Origin: Pseudevernia furfuracea
Taxonomy: Eukaryota; Ascomycota; Lecanoromycetes; Lecanorales; Parmeliaceae
NCBI GenBank assembly: GCA_022315425.1
Contig: JAIUPT010000035.1
Span: 310,001-374,000 of the forward strand
DNA length: 64,000 bases
Direction: 5' to 3'
Shown: in pieces, positions 22,681 through 32,586 of the stretch
Layout: every line of letters starts with the position of its first letter
How positions within the stretch are numbered: position 1 is the stretch's first letter
Position numbers and translations under genes: made by a program
Notes under the pieces: generated by a model
Database searches by the model: none
Told to the model about the DNA's origin: nothing
What the model saw: the letters and a program-made list of their open reading frames with translations, nothing else

Positions 22681-25254
22681 ATGGCACCTTCAGCTGCCCC
22701 ACCGATGACCCCAAGTCCGGGAGCTACACCGAATAAGCGGCCTCGGCGAATGGCGCCGATTATTCCTGCTATACCAAGGAGTCTTGAGAAGAAGATGTTC
22801 AAGGAAGATGTGAAGAGTAGCAAGGACGAGGAAACAACTGACAATCCAGTTCGCCCAATCTCTCACGAAGGAAAACCAGAGTCACAGGAGGAGACTGCTA
22901 TTGCCCAGGCACAAGCAGCGCAGAACGGGGAAATCCGCAGCTTAGATGCGAAGGATGATATGCAAGAGGATGATGTTTCAGAGGCTGTGGTCAAGGACAC
23001 AGATAATGCAAATGAAGAGGTTGCTACCGCTGCTGGAGGTAAGCCTACAATCCAAAGTACTCTCGTCCGAACAAACAAGCAAAAGCCGACAACTTCAGCA
23101 GCAGATCGCAGCAATCTCTTTCCAGTCCAGACTCAAGACTTCGGAATAGAGAGACATGGATTTCGCCTGCCTCCGCCCTTCTATCCGAAGCGGTCTCCCC
23201 CACCAGCCATTTCGACCGACTTCTCTCCTGCGAATCAGAAAGCTAGCGTTTCGGAAGAGACCTCGCAGACATTTGAGGAAGAGGATGGCAGCAATATGAA
23301 CCAGCGGTCTCCAACTGAGAACCATGTATCCCTCAATGCTGCGGCGCCAACCTTCCACGCTCATCCAACCCCTCCCACCGATGTCACCACCTCTCCAACA
23401 GAGTCGTCTTCTAAAGAGTATAAGCTAGATCAATCGGTCCCTCTTCGACCAGAACCTACACCACCTACTGATGCCATCCTGTCCCCTATTCAACAACCAT
23501 ATCAAGGCCATGAAGCTACCCAGAACATATCCTTCTACGCACAACCGCAATCATCGAATGACGGGTCTTCTCCGAAGCACTCCGTTTATCAGGGGTATGC
23601 TTACGCACCCGCGTCTTATGGATATTCTCCCCAGTCTCATGCGTCTCAGCACCCCATTGACTTTTCTTATGAACAACGCTATGAATCCCACCCCCAATAC
23701 TACGGCAATCAGCCACCCTATCCTGTCTTAGGAAGTCAACCACCACTCACTCCTTCTAGGACACCACTGGATCCCTCAGCCCAGCCATGGAGCTACTCCA
23801 ATGGACATCCTTCGACGATGCCCTTCGACTACGGCTACCTGCCTCATTATCATCCGCAACCAATACTCCAACCACGTGCTCGCTCGACATCTCAGGGAAC
23901 CTTGAAGTCAGACGAGTCTGCTCGAAAGCCTGATGTTGTCGACGACAGCTTCAAGCAAGTCCAGTTAAATTCCTATGAAAAGAAGACAGCTCAACTGCTT
24001 AGAAGTTGCTGGCGTGATTTGAACGTTTGTATGTCGAGCCACGTGCCACTAGTTGAATATATTCTACAACAATTCAACGTTAAAGAGTACGCCGACTGCC
24101 AGTTGACTCTCGTACACGAGAATCTTCGCTTTGCGAAAACCACGTGGTCACTAAGTAGCCTATTGCTTACTCAAAGCCGCAAACTACGGGATCTACTCAA
24201 GTCAGCCAATCTGAGCGAAGAGGCGGAAAGAAATCTAGAGATAAGACTGACCGATCGCTTTGTTACTCCGTGGGCCATGAACTCAGCACTTCGAGTCCTC
24301 TACGGCGAGCGCCCAGAGATGCACACCCTCGCCATGATCCGCAGCACTTTTGACGCAAATGCTGAATGGTGGGCTCTCCAAATGGATGCTTGTCTGGCTT
24401 TTGTTGCGGCTGGCCACGTCCTGGGTTTGGAGAATGTTGTCTTACACGGTCTGCAAATTGCATCTTCCATATTTGAGTGGAACAACCTGGAGCACGCGCT
24501 CTCATTTTGTCTGGAAAGCGGACCCAATCGTGGAACCAGCGCGTCAATCGATGTGATTCCTCTTCATGCCTATTCCCCGGTGTGGTCACGCGAAAGCGAT
24601 CTCTCTTCCGCTCTCAACCATACCCCACCATCTTCCAACACAGAGTGCAGGCCAGAACGCTCTGGTCAGTGCGGCTCTAGAGACGAGGGCATATCGTCTT
24701 TGAACTCTTTTACAGCAGAGGTCCGCAGTGCACAGGATCTACAAACGCGTTGCCTTCAATGGATGGCGTCCAACATTGACGAGTTCTGGCATTTCGAACC
24801 GTCTGCCAGGCCTTTGGCCGAAGTCGATCGGTTGCCTACGACCGCGGAGAGTCGTTCACCCTTGTTCAAGTCCCATCTAAGCCGGATTCAATTCGGCGAC
24901 CACCCTTCTGAGATGCATGTTAAAGCAAGTGATCGCAATTTTCTTGTGTCTAGCATCGTGCTCTCTCTACCATTCACGGCTTTGAAGTACATGCTGGACA
25001 TTGGGACCCCGCCTATCTTGCGCCAATTACATGCGATAGTAAAAGAGCGAGAACGAAGACGCCAGATCGTGTTGCAGAGTAAGAGCGTGCCATGGAGTCA
25101 ACGATTGGCCGCTAGAGAGCATGAGTGGGCAGAAGTCGGGTACACAGAGTGGGTGGATACGACTGGCGATGGACAAGTCGCTCTGGCGAGAAGTTTCACC
25201 GGCATCGATCGACAGGTGTCTGAACCAAGCACGCCAGACCCCAAAAAAAGATAG
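22681..25254 (+). CDS. Large BTB/POZ-like domain protein, unknown function
   Basis: 857 residues from ATG 22681; upstream codons in the same frame lack an ATG. Residues 1 to about 430 are disordered: Pro/Ser/Gln/Tyr-rich, with PPPPFYPKRSPPP-type and HPQYYGNQPPYP-type stretches. Near residues 465-600 is a BTB-like fold (KEYADCQLTLVHENLRFAK, then a segment on ready-set residues SLLLTQSRKLRDLL), followed by helical sequence (ALQMDACLAFVAAGHVLGL) resembling the region after BTB in many fungal proteins. The C-terminus is charged (KERERRRQ). BTB domains mediate dimerisation or Cullin-3 binding; no enzymatic domain is present. I know similar fungal proteins only as hypotheticals. Confidence 0.8.
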   Translation: MAPSAAPPMTPSPGATPNKRPRRMAPIIPAIPRSLEKKMFKEDVKSSKDEETTDNPVRPISHEGKPESQEETAIAQAQAAQNGEIRSLDAKDDMQEDDVSEAVVKDTDNANEEVATAAGGKPTIQSTLVRTNKQKPTTSAADRSNLFPVQTQDFGIERHGFRLPPPFYPKRSPPPAISTDFSPANQKASVSEETSQTFEEEDGSNMNQRSPTENHVSLNAAAPTFHAHPTPPTDVTTSPTESSSKEYKLDQSVPLRPEPTPPTDAILSPIQQPYQGHEATQNISFYAQPQSSNDGSSPKHSVYQGYAYAPASYGYSPQSHASQHPIDFSYEQRYESHPQYYGNQPPYPVLGSQPPLTPSRTPLDPSAQPWSYSNGHPSTMPFDYGYLPHYHPQPILQPRARSTSQGTLKSDESARKPDVVDDSFKQVQLNSYEKKTAQLLRSCWRDLNVCMSSHVPLVEYILQQFNVKEYADCQLTLVHENLRFAKTTWSLSSLLLTQSRKLRDLLKSANLSEEAERNLEIRLTDRFVTPWAMNSALRVLYGERPEMHTLAMIRSTFDANAEWWALQMDACLAFVAAGHVLGLENVVLHGLQIASSIFEWNNLEHALSFCLESGPNRGTSASIDVIPLHAYSPVWSRESDLSSALNHTPPSSNTECRPERSGQCGSRDEGISSLNSFTAEVRSAQDLQTRCLQWMASNIDEFWHFEPSARPLAEVDRLPTTAESRSPLFKSHLSRIQFGDHPSEMHVKASDRNFLVSSIVLSLPFTALKYMLDIGTPPILRQLHAIVKERERRRQIVLQSKSVPWSQRLAAREHEWAEVGYTEWVDTTGDGQVALARSFTGIDRQVSEPSTPDPKKR

Positions 25255-26052
25255 CATTGAGCTTTCCGTTTATTTGCAGGTGGTGGAACTTTCAAAGTAG
25301 CTTCATGTTAGCATTGCATGCGATTGGTGTTTCGGAAAAGGGTAAGCGAGAGCTATGGCATTGACGAATACATGGTATAGGTAGCATAAAACGCCGTCTT
25401 CTTCTATCATTGGCGACGGTTGGAGAGCTCTGTTGCTATCATTCATTCGACAGAACTTGGGCCCGAGATCGAGATACACCCAAGCTTTGGCCAATGCGTT
25501 TACCAAAACATTGTCGGTTAGCGTCGAGATAAATCGAGAAAACTTACAAAAGTCTAATGAGAGTTCATTTTTTCCCATTCTTTTCTGACAACACTTGCAT
25601 CACCTTTCCCAAAGCTTTAGGATGCTAACACGTCTGCTTTATGCGTAGCGATGGGATCCAAACCGCTCGACTTGGCACGCCGGTATAGTCATGAGCCCGT
25701 CATAGCATTTGCAAGATTGTGGTTCCCTCATCGTGCTCGCTCCCTTTTCTGCATGTGTGATGCTGAGATCATAGCAAACCTGCCACAGCTCGCCTCAGTC
25801 CCGCCTTCCCTTTTCACTTGAGAGGAACAATGCTGCTCGCTCTTACCTCCTCCATCTTTGACTAACTTCTCCCCGCCTCTTCAACCATTCATATTTCACT
25901 ACTCTATACCTACTCAATACCTAATCGTCACGTTCAAGCAATGCTACCGCTCCGTCGTTCCCTTCCCTGATGTTCCTCTCACCTCTCTTACCGGCCCTCC
26001 GTGAAAGAGTCTCTATCCCAGCAAAAACGTACAAGCAAACCGATACCCTATC
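25255..26052. other. Intergenic, no supported gene
   Basis: 3' end of the BTB-like gene and a pyrimidine-rich promoter (about 25840-26050) of the next gene. No convincing frame. Confidence 0.5.
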
Positions 26053-27261
26053 ATGCCCGCATCTCTCACAGCCGCCAGCGCCCAGCGTGCCATCCATGCT
26101 CGTCGTACCCGATTGCGACGAGGAGCCCCTGGATTTGTTACAGCTGAAGGAACCAGAACTAGTGGTGACGGCGAGGGTAAGTCTGAGGAGAGTGATGCCA
26201 CTGCGGAATTAATGAGCCGTGAGTGCCGACTGTCATATTCTGTTGCCATTATATGTTTCAAGATAGCGCGACTGACAAGTGTGCTGTCTCCAGATAACCG
26301 CTTCGCTGTCCTTCGCCCCAAAGAACCTGCACCTGGTATACAGGAAGAACGGGAGTCTACATTACCTTTGGGTCCTAGCGTTCGCCGCGAGAGACCAATT
26401 ATATTACCCCCTCGGATGGACATAATACCTACCGGCCAAGCATTATCGAGCGAAAAAACTATAGACCAATGTCAAGCATCAAGCTCTCCCACTATTCCTT
26501 GCTCCAAGAGACCGTCAATACCGAGGCTTGCTCCTCGTACATCCGCAAAGTCAACACGTATAGAACCGGATCAGCAGCCCTCAACTGCCACAATAGCCAG
26601 CATCTTACCAACGAAGCGCCAAGTCCAGCCCTCACCGCTCGTTCTCCAAGTTGAGGCTCCGTCCGCTCGATCTTCTAAACCATACCCCGATTCCACAAGA
26701 GTCTCACCCGACTTCGACACAGCGAGTCCATATCTGTCGCTCCTAGCTCCACAAGCTGCACCAGCGCTTCCATCACCACCGATTCCGCCAGATCCACTGC
26801 CAAGCCCTAGTCTAGCCACTCTTCCCATCCACCCATCTCTCGACTTCAAATCCCTCACCAGCCCCCAATCTTCCGGACCCAAATCCCGTCAACTCGCGCC
26901 TCCGATACCGACCAGCTCTGACATTTCTCGGAGCGATGATCCAATGCGTCATATCGTCAGGTCAACAAGGGGTAAAATCTTCTCAATTGCGGCCGAGATT
27001 GCAGCGGCGAATGAAAAGAGTACATTGAGGCCTGTCGGCAGCGTTCTAGTCCCAGGACCCGCAAAGAAGTTTGGCGAGGTCAAGGGAAAGATGGACAGAG
27101 AGAAGTCGGATTGTAGAAGCGGAGAGTATGTGAAGTCACCAGAAAAGATGGAGGACGAGGGTGGGGAGGAGGGAGGAGAGGGAGATGAGTGGTTAGGGAA
27201 AGACGAAGGGTTTTGGAAACAGCCATTTGAGGAGGGAAACGTTGCAAAGACGAGGATGTGA
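26053..27261 (+). CDS. Disordered Pro/Ser-rich hypothetical protein
   Basis: Begins MPASLTAASAQRAIHARR. The frame is open throughout, but a 75-nt intron (26219-26293; donor GTGAGT, branch ACTGAC, acceptor CTCCAG) fits exactly and joins SDATAELMS to HNRFAVLRPKEP, replacing a segment of foreign composition. The spliced product has 377 residues. It is basic at the start, Pro/Ser-rich in the middle (PPIPPDPLPSPS), with one helical island (HIVRSTRGKIFSIAAEIAAA) and an acidic tail (DEGGEEGGEGDEW). I recognise no domain. Because the intron length is a multiple of three, an unspliced product would also be made in frame. Confidence 0.65.
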   Translation: MPASLTAASAQRAIHARRTRLRRGAPGFVTAEGTRTSGDGEGKSEESDATAELMSRECRLSYSVAIICFKIARLTSVLSPDNRFAVLRPKEPAPGIQEERESTLPLGPSVRRERPIILPPRMDIIPTGQALSSEKTIDQCQASSSPTIPCSKRPSIPRLAPRTSAKSTRIEPDQQPSTATIASILPTKRQVQPSPLVLQVEAPSARSSKPYPDSTRVSPDFDTASPYLSLLAPQAAPALPSPPIPPDPLPSPSLATLPIHPSLDFKSLTSPQSSGPKSRQLAPPIPTSSDISRSDDPMRHIVRSTRGKIFSIAAEIAAANEKSTLRPVGSVLVPGPAKKFGEVKGKMDREKSDCRSGEYVKSPEKMEDEGGEEGGEGDEWLGKDEGFWKQPFEEGNVAKTRM

Positions 27262-27590
27262 ACTAAGAAGGAGAGGAGGGCATGAATGGTGAGAGGTGTC
27301 TTTGGGTGCCTGTTGAACAGTACGGCCGGCTATGCTGGGGTCGAAGAAGCTTGGACGAATGGGCTGAGTAGAGTAGTGTTTTGTCTTTCTGTATAAACAT
27401 CCAGAACCATTTTTAAATGCTAGGTACGCGGATCATGCGCCATTCGGTTCTGAACCCGAGTTACACCTCATCATTGTAGAATGGAAATTATCGTACAGAT
27501 ACACACAAGTCGAAAAAATTGTACCTTCACACATCTCTTGGCGTCGCAGATCTTTCAGTTAACTCATTTTGTGGAGCGCTAAACCAAAAC

Positions 27591-27631
27591 GAGGTTTTGG
27601 ACACCGTCGACTTCGAACTTCGTGCACATCC
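27591..27631. repeat. Direct repeat copy 1
   Basis: Starts GAGGTTTTGGACACCGTCGA and matches 27795-27835 with about seven differences, mostly transitions. The copies are 204 bp apart. Confidence 0.6.
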
Positions 27632-27794
27632 CTTCATTTTGTGCCGAATTTCACGCCCAATAGCGCCCGCGACGGTGTTTACTTTATTTTGCACAGTAAT
27701 AAGCCTATAGGCAACTTGCTAACACGGAATCGGCTCGGCAATATAATCTTCCGGCCCCCATCGTGTTATGCTTAGCTTCAACACTTGTCCCAGT

Positions 27795-27835
27795 TGAGGT
27801 TTTGGACACTGTCAAGTTTGAACTCCGTACACATT
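27795..27835. repeat. Direct repeat copy 2
   Basis: Starts GAGGTTTTGGACACTGTCAA; partner of 27591-27631. Differences are mainly C to T and G to A relative to copy 1, as expected of a decayed repeat. Confidence 0.6.
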
Positions 27836-27972
27836 CTTGAACGTATCCAGCCCGAAGATTCTGTCCAATAAGATCAGACTTTCGCTATGACAAATCTCTG
27901 ACTAAGGCAGGAGAACACTCTATCGCTTTCTCCTCCTTTCCAATTTGCCTTTTGCCTCATGCCTCCTGCCTC

Positions 27973-28030
27973 CAACTCAAGGCAACCCCAACTCAAGGCA
28001 ACCCCAAGGCAACCCCAACTCACGGCAACC
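27973..28030. repeat. Short minisatellite
   Basis: About three and a half copies of an AACTCAAGGCAACCCC-like unit, the third shortened. Confidence 0.7.
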
Positions 28031-28178
28031 ATAAGTCCATAATGGCCCCTTTGCACTCTTTCCTGTGACTGCATGTCATGTCGCCACACTTTTCCCTGAT
28101 ACTGATAGACCGGACGCGTCATTCCTGGAGCCTGATGTTACCCCGCCATAGATCTTCCTAAAGTATGGAAATTGATCC

Positions 28179-28203
28179 CTTCCACAAGCTTCTCCTTGCT
28201 TCT
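28179..28203 (+). promoter_or_regulatory. Candidate step-type heat-shock element
   Basis: Three TTC triplets sit exactly 10 bp apart at 28180, 28190 and 28200 (cTTCc-n5-cTTCt-n5-cTTCt), the step-type arrangement bound by yeast Hsf1, about 200 bp upstream of a small heat-shock protein start codon. Confidence 0.4.
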
Positions 28204-28273
28204 CGACCCCTCTATATGCTTTCTTAGCTGTGTGCGTACGTATGTCTATCTGCCTGTGGCTTTCCAGCGAGCA

Positions 28274-28279
28274 TATAAT
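28274..28279 (+). promoter_or_regulatory. TATA box of the small heat-shock gene
   Basis: TATAAT in GCATATAATGTGG, 125 bp upstream of ATG 28399. Confidence 0.45.
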
Positions 28280-28398
28280 GTGGCTTGAAAGCTCTTTCTT
28301 TCTCTTCCTTTCATACCATCATCAACACCCAACCTCATTTCTCCATCACTGAATCGGAACCCTTCCATACATTTCCATACTATATCATCATAGCAAAA

Positions 28399-29370
28399 AT
28401 GTCGTCAGTCCGCTTCCTCAACCAACAAAACCCCTTCTGGGACTTCATTGCCGGCCTCGACGGCTCCAACGCCAACCACCCATTCTCCAACGCCTACAAC
28501 TCCGAGTCTCGCGAATCTCGCGGTCCACCTCCCGAATACGGCTGGCCTGGCCCCCCAGACGACCATGATGGTCCAACACCTCACCACGAGGGACCGCCAC
28601 CCCCTCATCACTCGGGACCGCCTCCCCCTCATCACTCGGGACCACCTCCACCCGAGCACGAAGACCCTCCTTCCCCACCACCACCAGGCCCCTATGACCA
28701 CCCGTTCGGTCCCGGCTTCCCCTTTGGCGGACGCCGCGGTGGTCCCCGTCATGGAGGACATCATGGACATCATGGTGGGCCTCACGGTCACGAACGCCGT
28801 GGCGGCTGGGGCGGACGCGGTCGTGGAGGCTGGGGTGGTCGCGGAGGACGTTGCGGTGGCGAGCGTGGCTCCAGCCCCTGGGCCGCTGGCGGCAATTTCG
28901 ACATGAGCAAGCTCGCAGAATTCATCTCGCAATTCGTGCCCGAAGACGTGCTCTCCAACATCGCCCCCAAGGACGCCGCCGCCACCACCAGCAAGGACGC
29001 CGCAAGCGCCAACAGCAAAGATTTCACCCCTCCCGCCGACATCTTCGACACCCCTGACGCGTACGTCGTGCACATCTCGCTCCCCGGCGCCAAGAAAGAA
29101 GACGTGGGCGTAAACTGGGACGCTGATAAAAGCGAACTCAACGTCGCCGGCGTGATCTACCGCCCCGGAGACGAAGAGTTCCTCAAGACATTGGCGCTGG
29201 ATGAGCGCAAAGTCGGTGTGTTCGATCGGAAGGTGAAGCTGGGCAGTAAAGCGAGTCCGGCGAATGTGGATTCGGATGGGATTTCCGCGAAGATGGAAGA
29301 TGGGGTGCTTTTAGTTACCATCCCCAAGACGGAAGAGTTCGTTGATGTCAAGAAGGTTGATATTGAGTGA
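28399..29370 (+). CDS. Small heat-shock protein (Hsp20/alpha-crystallin) with Pro/His and Gly/Arg tracts
   Basis: Start chosen at ATG 28399 (CAAAAATGTCG) giving MSSVRFLNQQNPFWDFIAG, the usual fungal Hsp30 opening; an upstream in-frame ATG at 28285 would add 38 untypical residues. 323 residues, much longer than a common fungal Hsp20 (about 180-220). Residues about 45-100 hold tandem GPPPPHHS-like repeats; about 105-165 are Gly/His/Arg-rich (GGWGGRGRGGWGGRGG). The alpha-crystallin domain starts near residue 210 (PPADIFDTPDAYVVHISLPG) and ends with GVLLVTIPK. Such proteins are ATP-independent holdases. The promoter holds a possible heat-shock element and a TATA box. The low-complexity insert is the odd feature. 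Confidence 0.9.
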   Translation: MSSVRFLNQQNPFWDFIAGLDGSNANHPFSNAYNSESRESRGPPPEYGWPGPPDDHDGPTPHHEGPPPPHHSGPPPPHHSGPPPPEHEDPPSPPPPGPYDHPFGPGFPFGGRRGGPRHGGHHGHHGGPHGHERRGGWGGRGRGGWGGRGGRCGGERGSSPWAAGGNFDMSKLAEFISQFVPEDVLSNIAPKDAAATTSKDAASANSKDFTPPADIFDTPDAYVVHISLPGAKKEDVGVNWDADKSELNVAGVIYRPGDEEFLKTLALDERKVGVFDRKVKLGSKASPANVDSDGISAKMEDGVLLVTIPKTEEFVDVKKVDIE

Positions 29371-29941
29371 GAAAGAAAGGTCATAAGTGGAGGGAAGGGG
29401 TCATGATCGTAGGAGTTTGTTTGGTGGACTTGGATATGGAAGAGCTTTGGTAGGCAGGATAGTATAGGATAGTATATGATAGCATGTTGTGACCTCAATT
29501 AAACGAAGAACTTTGACCGCGAACCGACAGTTTTCCCACTCTTGCTTTATCTTGCAGCTGATTCAAACGCTGAAAATCTGGTGTTGCAAGTCTTTCCCCA
29601 TCTTCTCATTCTCCACCTCAACCCCTATTCAGTATCTCCAATTCGACGTTTTCCCTACCAGCTTTTCGGATTCGCCTGCATCGAAGCCAGCCTGAGAGCT
29701 CTATCTGTATCGCAAGATCACTCTTTAGCATTGAAATTTTTTCCACTGCTTTGCGCGTGAAGAACCAGTTATCTACGATCAGACACGCAGTTCCGGGGGT
29801 ATCAACCGGCCAACCCCGAGGCTTCTGAAGCGTCAAGCAATGCTACTACGGTACCAAAAGAATACGACGGTGACCGTCCGGACAGATCCCCAACAGCTTC
29901 CCAATCTTCCACCTCGTTTCAGAAGCTTCCCCTCTGACTTC
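29371..29941. other. Intergenic between convergent genes
   Basis: 3' ends of the heat-shock gene and of the minus-strand secreted protein gene. No gene seen. Confidence 0.5.
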
Positions 29942-30844
29942 TCACACCCGCCCTTTAGTGATAGCGCCTCTAGCACACAGCACCTCATCAAGCCGCAAGT
30001 CGAAATTGACCTCGCGGAAGCCGCGAAGGTCCTGTAGCAGATAACGCGGGATATGCGACAAGGCTCGGATGATGTACGCGTACGTTAGACTCGGGCCGTA
30101 TTGGAACATGTGGAGCGATACGTCGCCGATCGGCGACCTGTTGCCAAAAGACTGCATCGTTTCTGTTGTGGGTTTCTGGGCGCAATGTAAGAGTCCCGTG
30201 TAGCAGACCATGAAGACTTCGGATTTGGTCAATGTTTTCCCGTCGGCGAAGGATTCTATGGACAGTGCGAATCGCGCGTCGAGGGAGTTGTTTGAGATAT
30301 GCGAATCGCTGATGGTTGCTCCGGGGTTCGCCGTACCGTTCCCAGTGGATTCTCTGCTATACCTGCTAGGCGGAAGACTTAGGCGGGGTGCGGATGCCTG
30401 GATCTTGATCGTGCCGAGTATAGTCTCTTCCCACCTGAGCGTCCACAGTACGTTATGGAATCGATTGTGGTTCATCATGTACTCCATTGCGAGCCAAACA
30501 CCCCAGATGAGAAACCGCGCGGTCATAGCAGCCCCAGTCAAGATCTCGACCTCATCATAACCAGGGACTCTGTACGTCTTGGGTGGATGTCGCTGAGTGA
30601 AGTCGCCATAGGCGATCTCACTCATGAAATATAGCACGTTCATTAGACAAGAATCGATTGCCAGAGGCGGAGTACCAAATCTGGGAGATATGCTGAAGCG
30701 TGGATCTGGTACGTCTGCGTTCAGAGAGACATTCCCGGCAGCGAGACCAGGATCGGTGAGATGGATAGAAGCCGGCAGTGGTATGATGTTAGCCGACGTG
30801 CTCAAAGCTATGCTGAGAAAAAGCGGCGATATTGGATTTAGCAT
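29942..30844 (-). CDS. Predicted secreted protein, unknown function
   Basis: Uninterrupted 300-residue frame from ATG 30844. The N-terminus (MLNPISPLFLSIALSTSANI) is a plausible signal peptide. The body has hydrophobic-aromatic sections (TARFLIWGVWLAMEYMMNHN) and several N-glycosylation sites (NVS, NGT, NNS), and ends with a basic segment after LQDLRGFREVNFDLRLDEV. Few cysteines, so not a small effector-like disulfide protein. I do not recognise the family; the ORF's coherence and signal peptide are the evidence. Confidence 0.65.
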   Translation of the reverse strand: MLNPISPLFLSIALSTSANIIPLPASIHLTDPGLAAGNVSLNADVPDPRFSISPRFGTPPLAIDSCLMNVLYFMSEIAYGDFTQRHPPKTYRVPGYDEVEILTGAAMTARFLIWGVWLAMEYMMNHNRFHNVLWTLRWEETILGTIKIQASAPRLSLPPSRYSRESTGNGTANPGATISDSHISNNSLDARFALSIESFADGKTLTKSEVFMVCYTGLLHCAQKPTTETMQSFGNRSPIGDVSLHMFQYGPSLTYAYIIRALSHIPRYLLQDLRGFREVNFDLRLDEVLCARGAITKGRV

Positions 30845-32586
30845 TGCGTTTCATCAATGTCTTTGGGCTGATATTCTGTGTGGGATCTTTACTATGTCTA
30901 TCTCCATTAGACAGAGCCTCGCAGCAAGTTGATATGGCCAAAACAACGTGGGAGATGAGATCTAAGTGCTCCTCCAAGCTGAAAACTTTGCTGGCTGCGT
31001 GTTCCACGCGACATGCGTAACCAGTGATTTGTCTCGCGCATGACCTTAACCACTCCTAGAACTTGCTGTGAGCATTTGTATTGGTCATTGCTGCGACATG
31101 CGATATGCCCAGAAAGATCAACATCAAGGCGGACCAGACGAAGACACAGGTCGTGTTTATCGCCTGGACGGAGGCAACGGCTCGAACCTTCCCATGTCGC
31201 CCTGGAACATATCCAGGCACCCTTTAAAAGGCACAGTGTTTGAGAAGTGCGCCTAGAGAGCAGAAGCATGGTGAGGCGTGAGCAGTTGGATCGTCATGAT
31301 GCGGTAGCCAATTGCCCTTACAAGCGCTTGTTTAAGGGAGAAAATGGTGTGAGTTGACGGCGAAGTCTAGGATGCGTTCGTGGTAGTCTGCAGTATCGAT
31401 AGATATTTCAGGACATCCAAACCACAATCTGGCATACACCTATCATGGTGGTCTCCATAACGCTACATCCTTCTTAGGTCAATGCCACGGAATCACCCTC
31501 ATTCTGCATATGTCTCTTCTCACTGGCTCTGTGTTTGGAAGAAAACTCGCAGCTCAACTCGTTCCATTGATTGGGGTTGCAACTTTGAAACACTTGTCTG
31601 CCTCTTCAGATTGAGCACATGATCAAGCGCAATCCGGCAAGTTTCATCAACATCGTCCACCTCCTTCAATCACGTAGAGCGTTTTCAAATACCGGTTCCG
31701 TTGTCCAAAAATGCCTTTGTTTCTTAACAGCCTCCAATATGCTCTAGGATTCCCTGGGAATGCAATCGATCCATAGCCAGTTCATATCGGCAAGCTAGCG
31801 ATTATTGCTTCCTGATGGACCACATCATCATACCAATCCTCCCAGCTATCTCCACTTTCACACGGCATGACGCTCGCACATATGCAGTTCGTTCTGGCCT
31901 TGTTGTACGCCACCACGCGGCCTTTGCCATGGTTTCCCTCCTTGGGTAGCACAGTTGCCAATGGTAGCAAAGCCATATTCCGTTGGAATACCCTCAAGTC
32001 TTTACATGCAATCCAACTTTAATATCCTGGATCTTCGCTCCCGAATCTCCTGGCCTCTGCCTTACCGACGAGCATACGCTTCTAAATCCTCGCGTTGTTG
32101 ATTTAGCCCTTGGTGTTCTCGTAGCCCACCTCGGCAGAACTGCTTGACCACCAGCCTGACATGAATACGATTTCCTGAACTCCAAGCTCTATTATTGATA
32201 AAGCAGTTCGTTGGCTCTAAAATTTGACACCGTGATACGAACCAACATGGGGCACGGCAATTTTCTGTCAGTCTTTGCTTTCTCGTCATATGCCTCCTTC
32301 GTTTTCCGTCTCTTACCAGCGTCTGCTCTTGATCTTCCTGTACTCTTCATTGCAGCATTCAGACCTTTTCCTTTCCTTTCTCACTCTATTGACGTATATG
32401 GCCAATTAATTATCGCTGTTTGCAATGGAACGTTTCGGGTAGGTAGTTAATTTCGGGATCCTCTTCCTCTGACATCTTTATTGCTCGAGTGAGGCTCAGG
32501 TGTCTAACCTAGACGAGCCTTGATATCCAGGTGCTGAATTTGCTAGGAGTACAAGTTTCTCCGTCCAGTCTGTCGTCCAGCACCCA
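30845..32586. other. Long intergenic region, possible gene relic
   Basis: Minus-strand frames at 31782-31997 and 31994-32185 nearly abut and change frame around 31990, which may be a relic of an unknown gene. No domain was recognised. The rest is promoter sequence of flanking genes. Confidence 0.4.

Larger units (their letters stand above)
27262..28398. other. Intergenic with a 41-bp direct repeat pair, a minisatellite and the heat-shock gene promoter
   Basis: No gene. Contains a diverged direct repeat (27591-27631 and 27795-27835), a short minisatellite (27973-28030) and, at the right end, promoter elements listed separately. Confidence 0.5.

Noticed and set aside
28285..28398. Upstream in-frame start for the small heat-shock protein
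   Set aside because: The 38 extra residues are unlike the family, and the MSSVRFL start at 28399 has the typical context and position.
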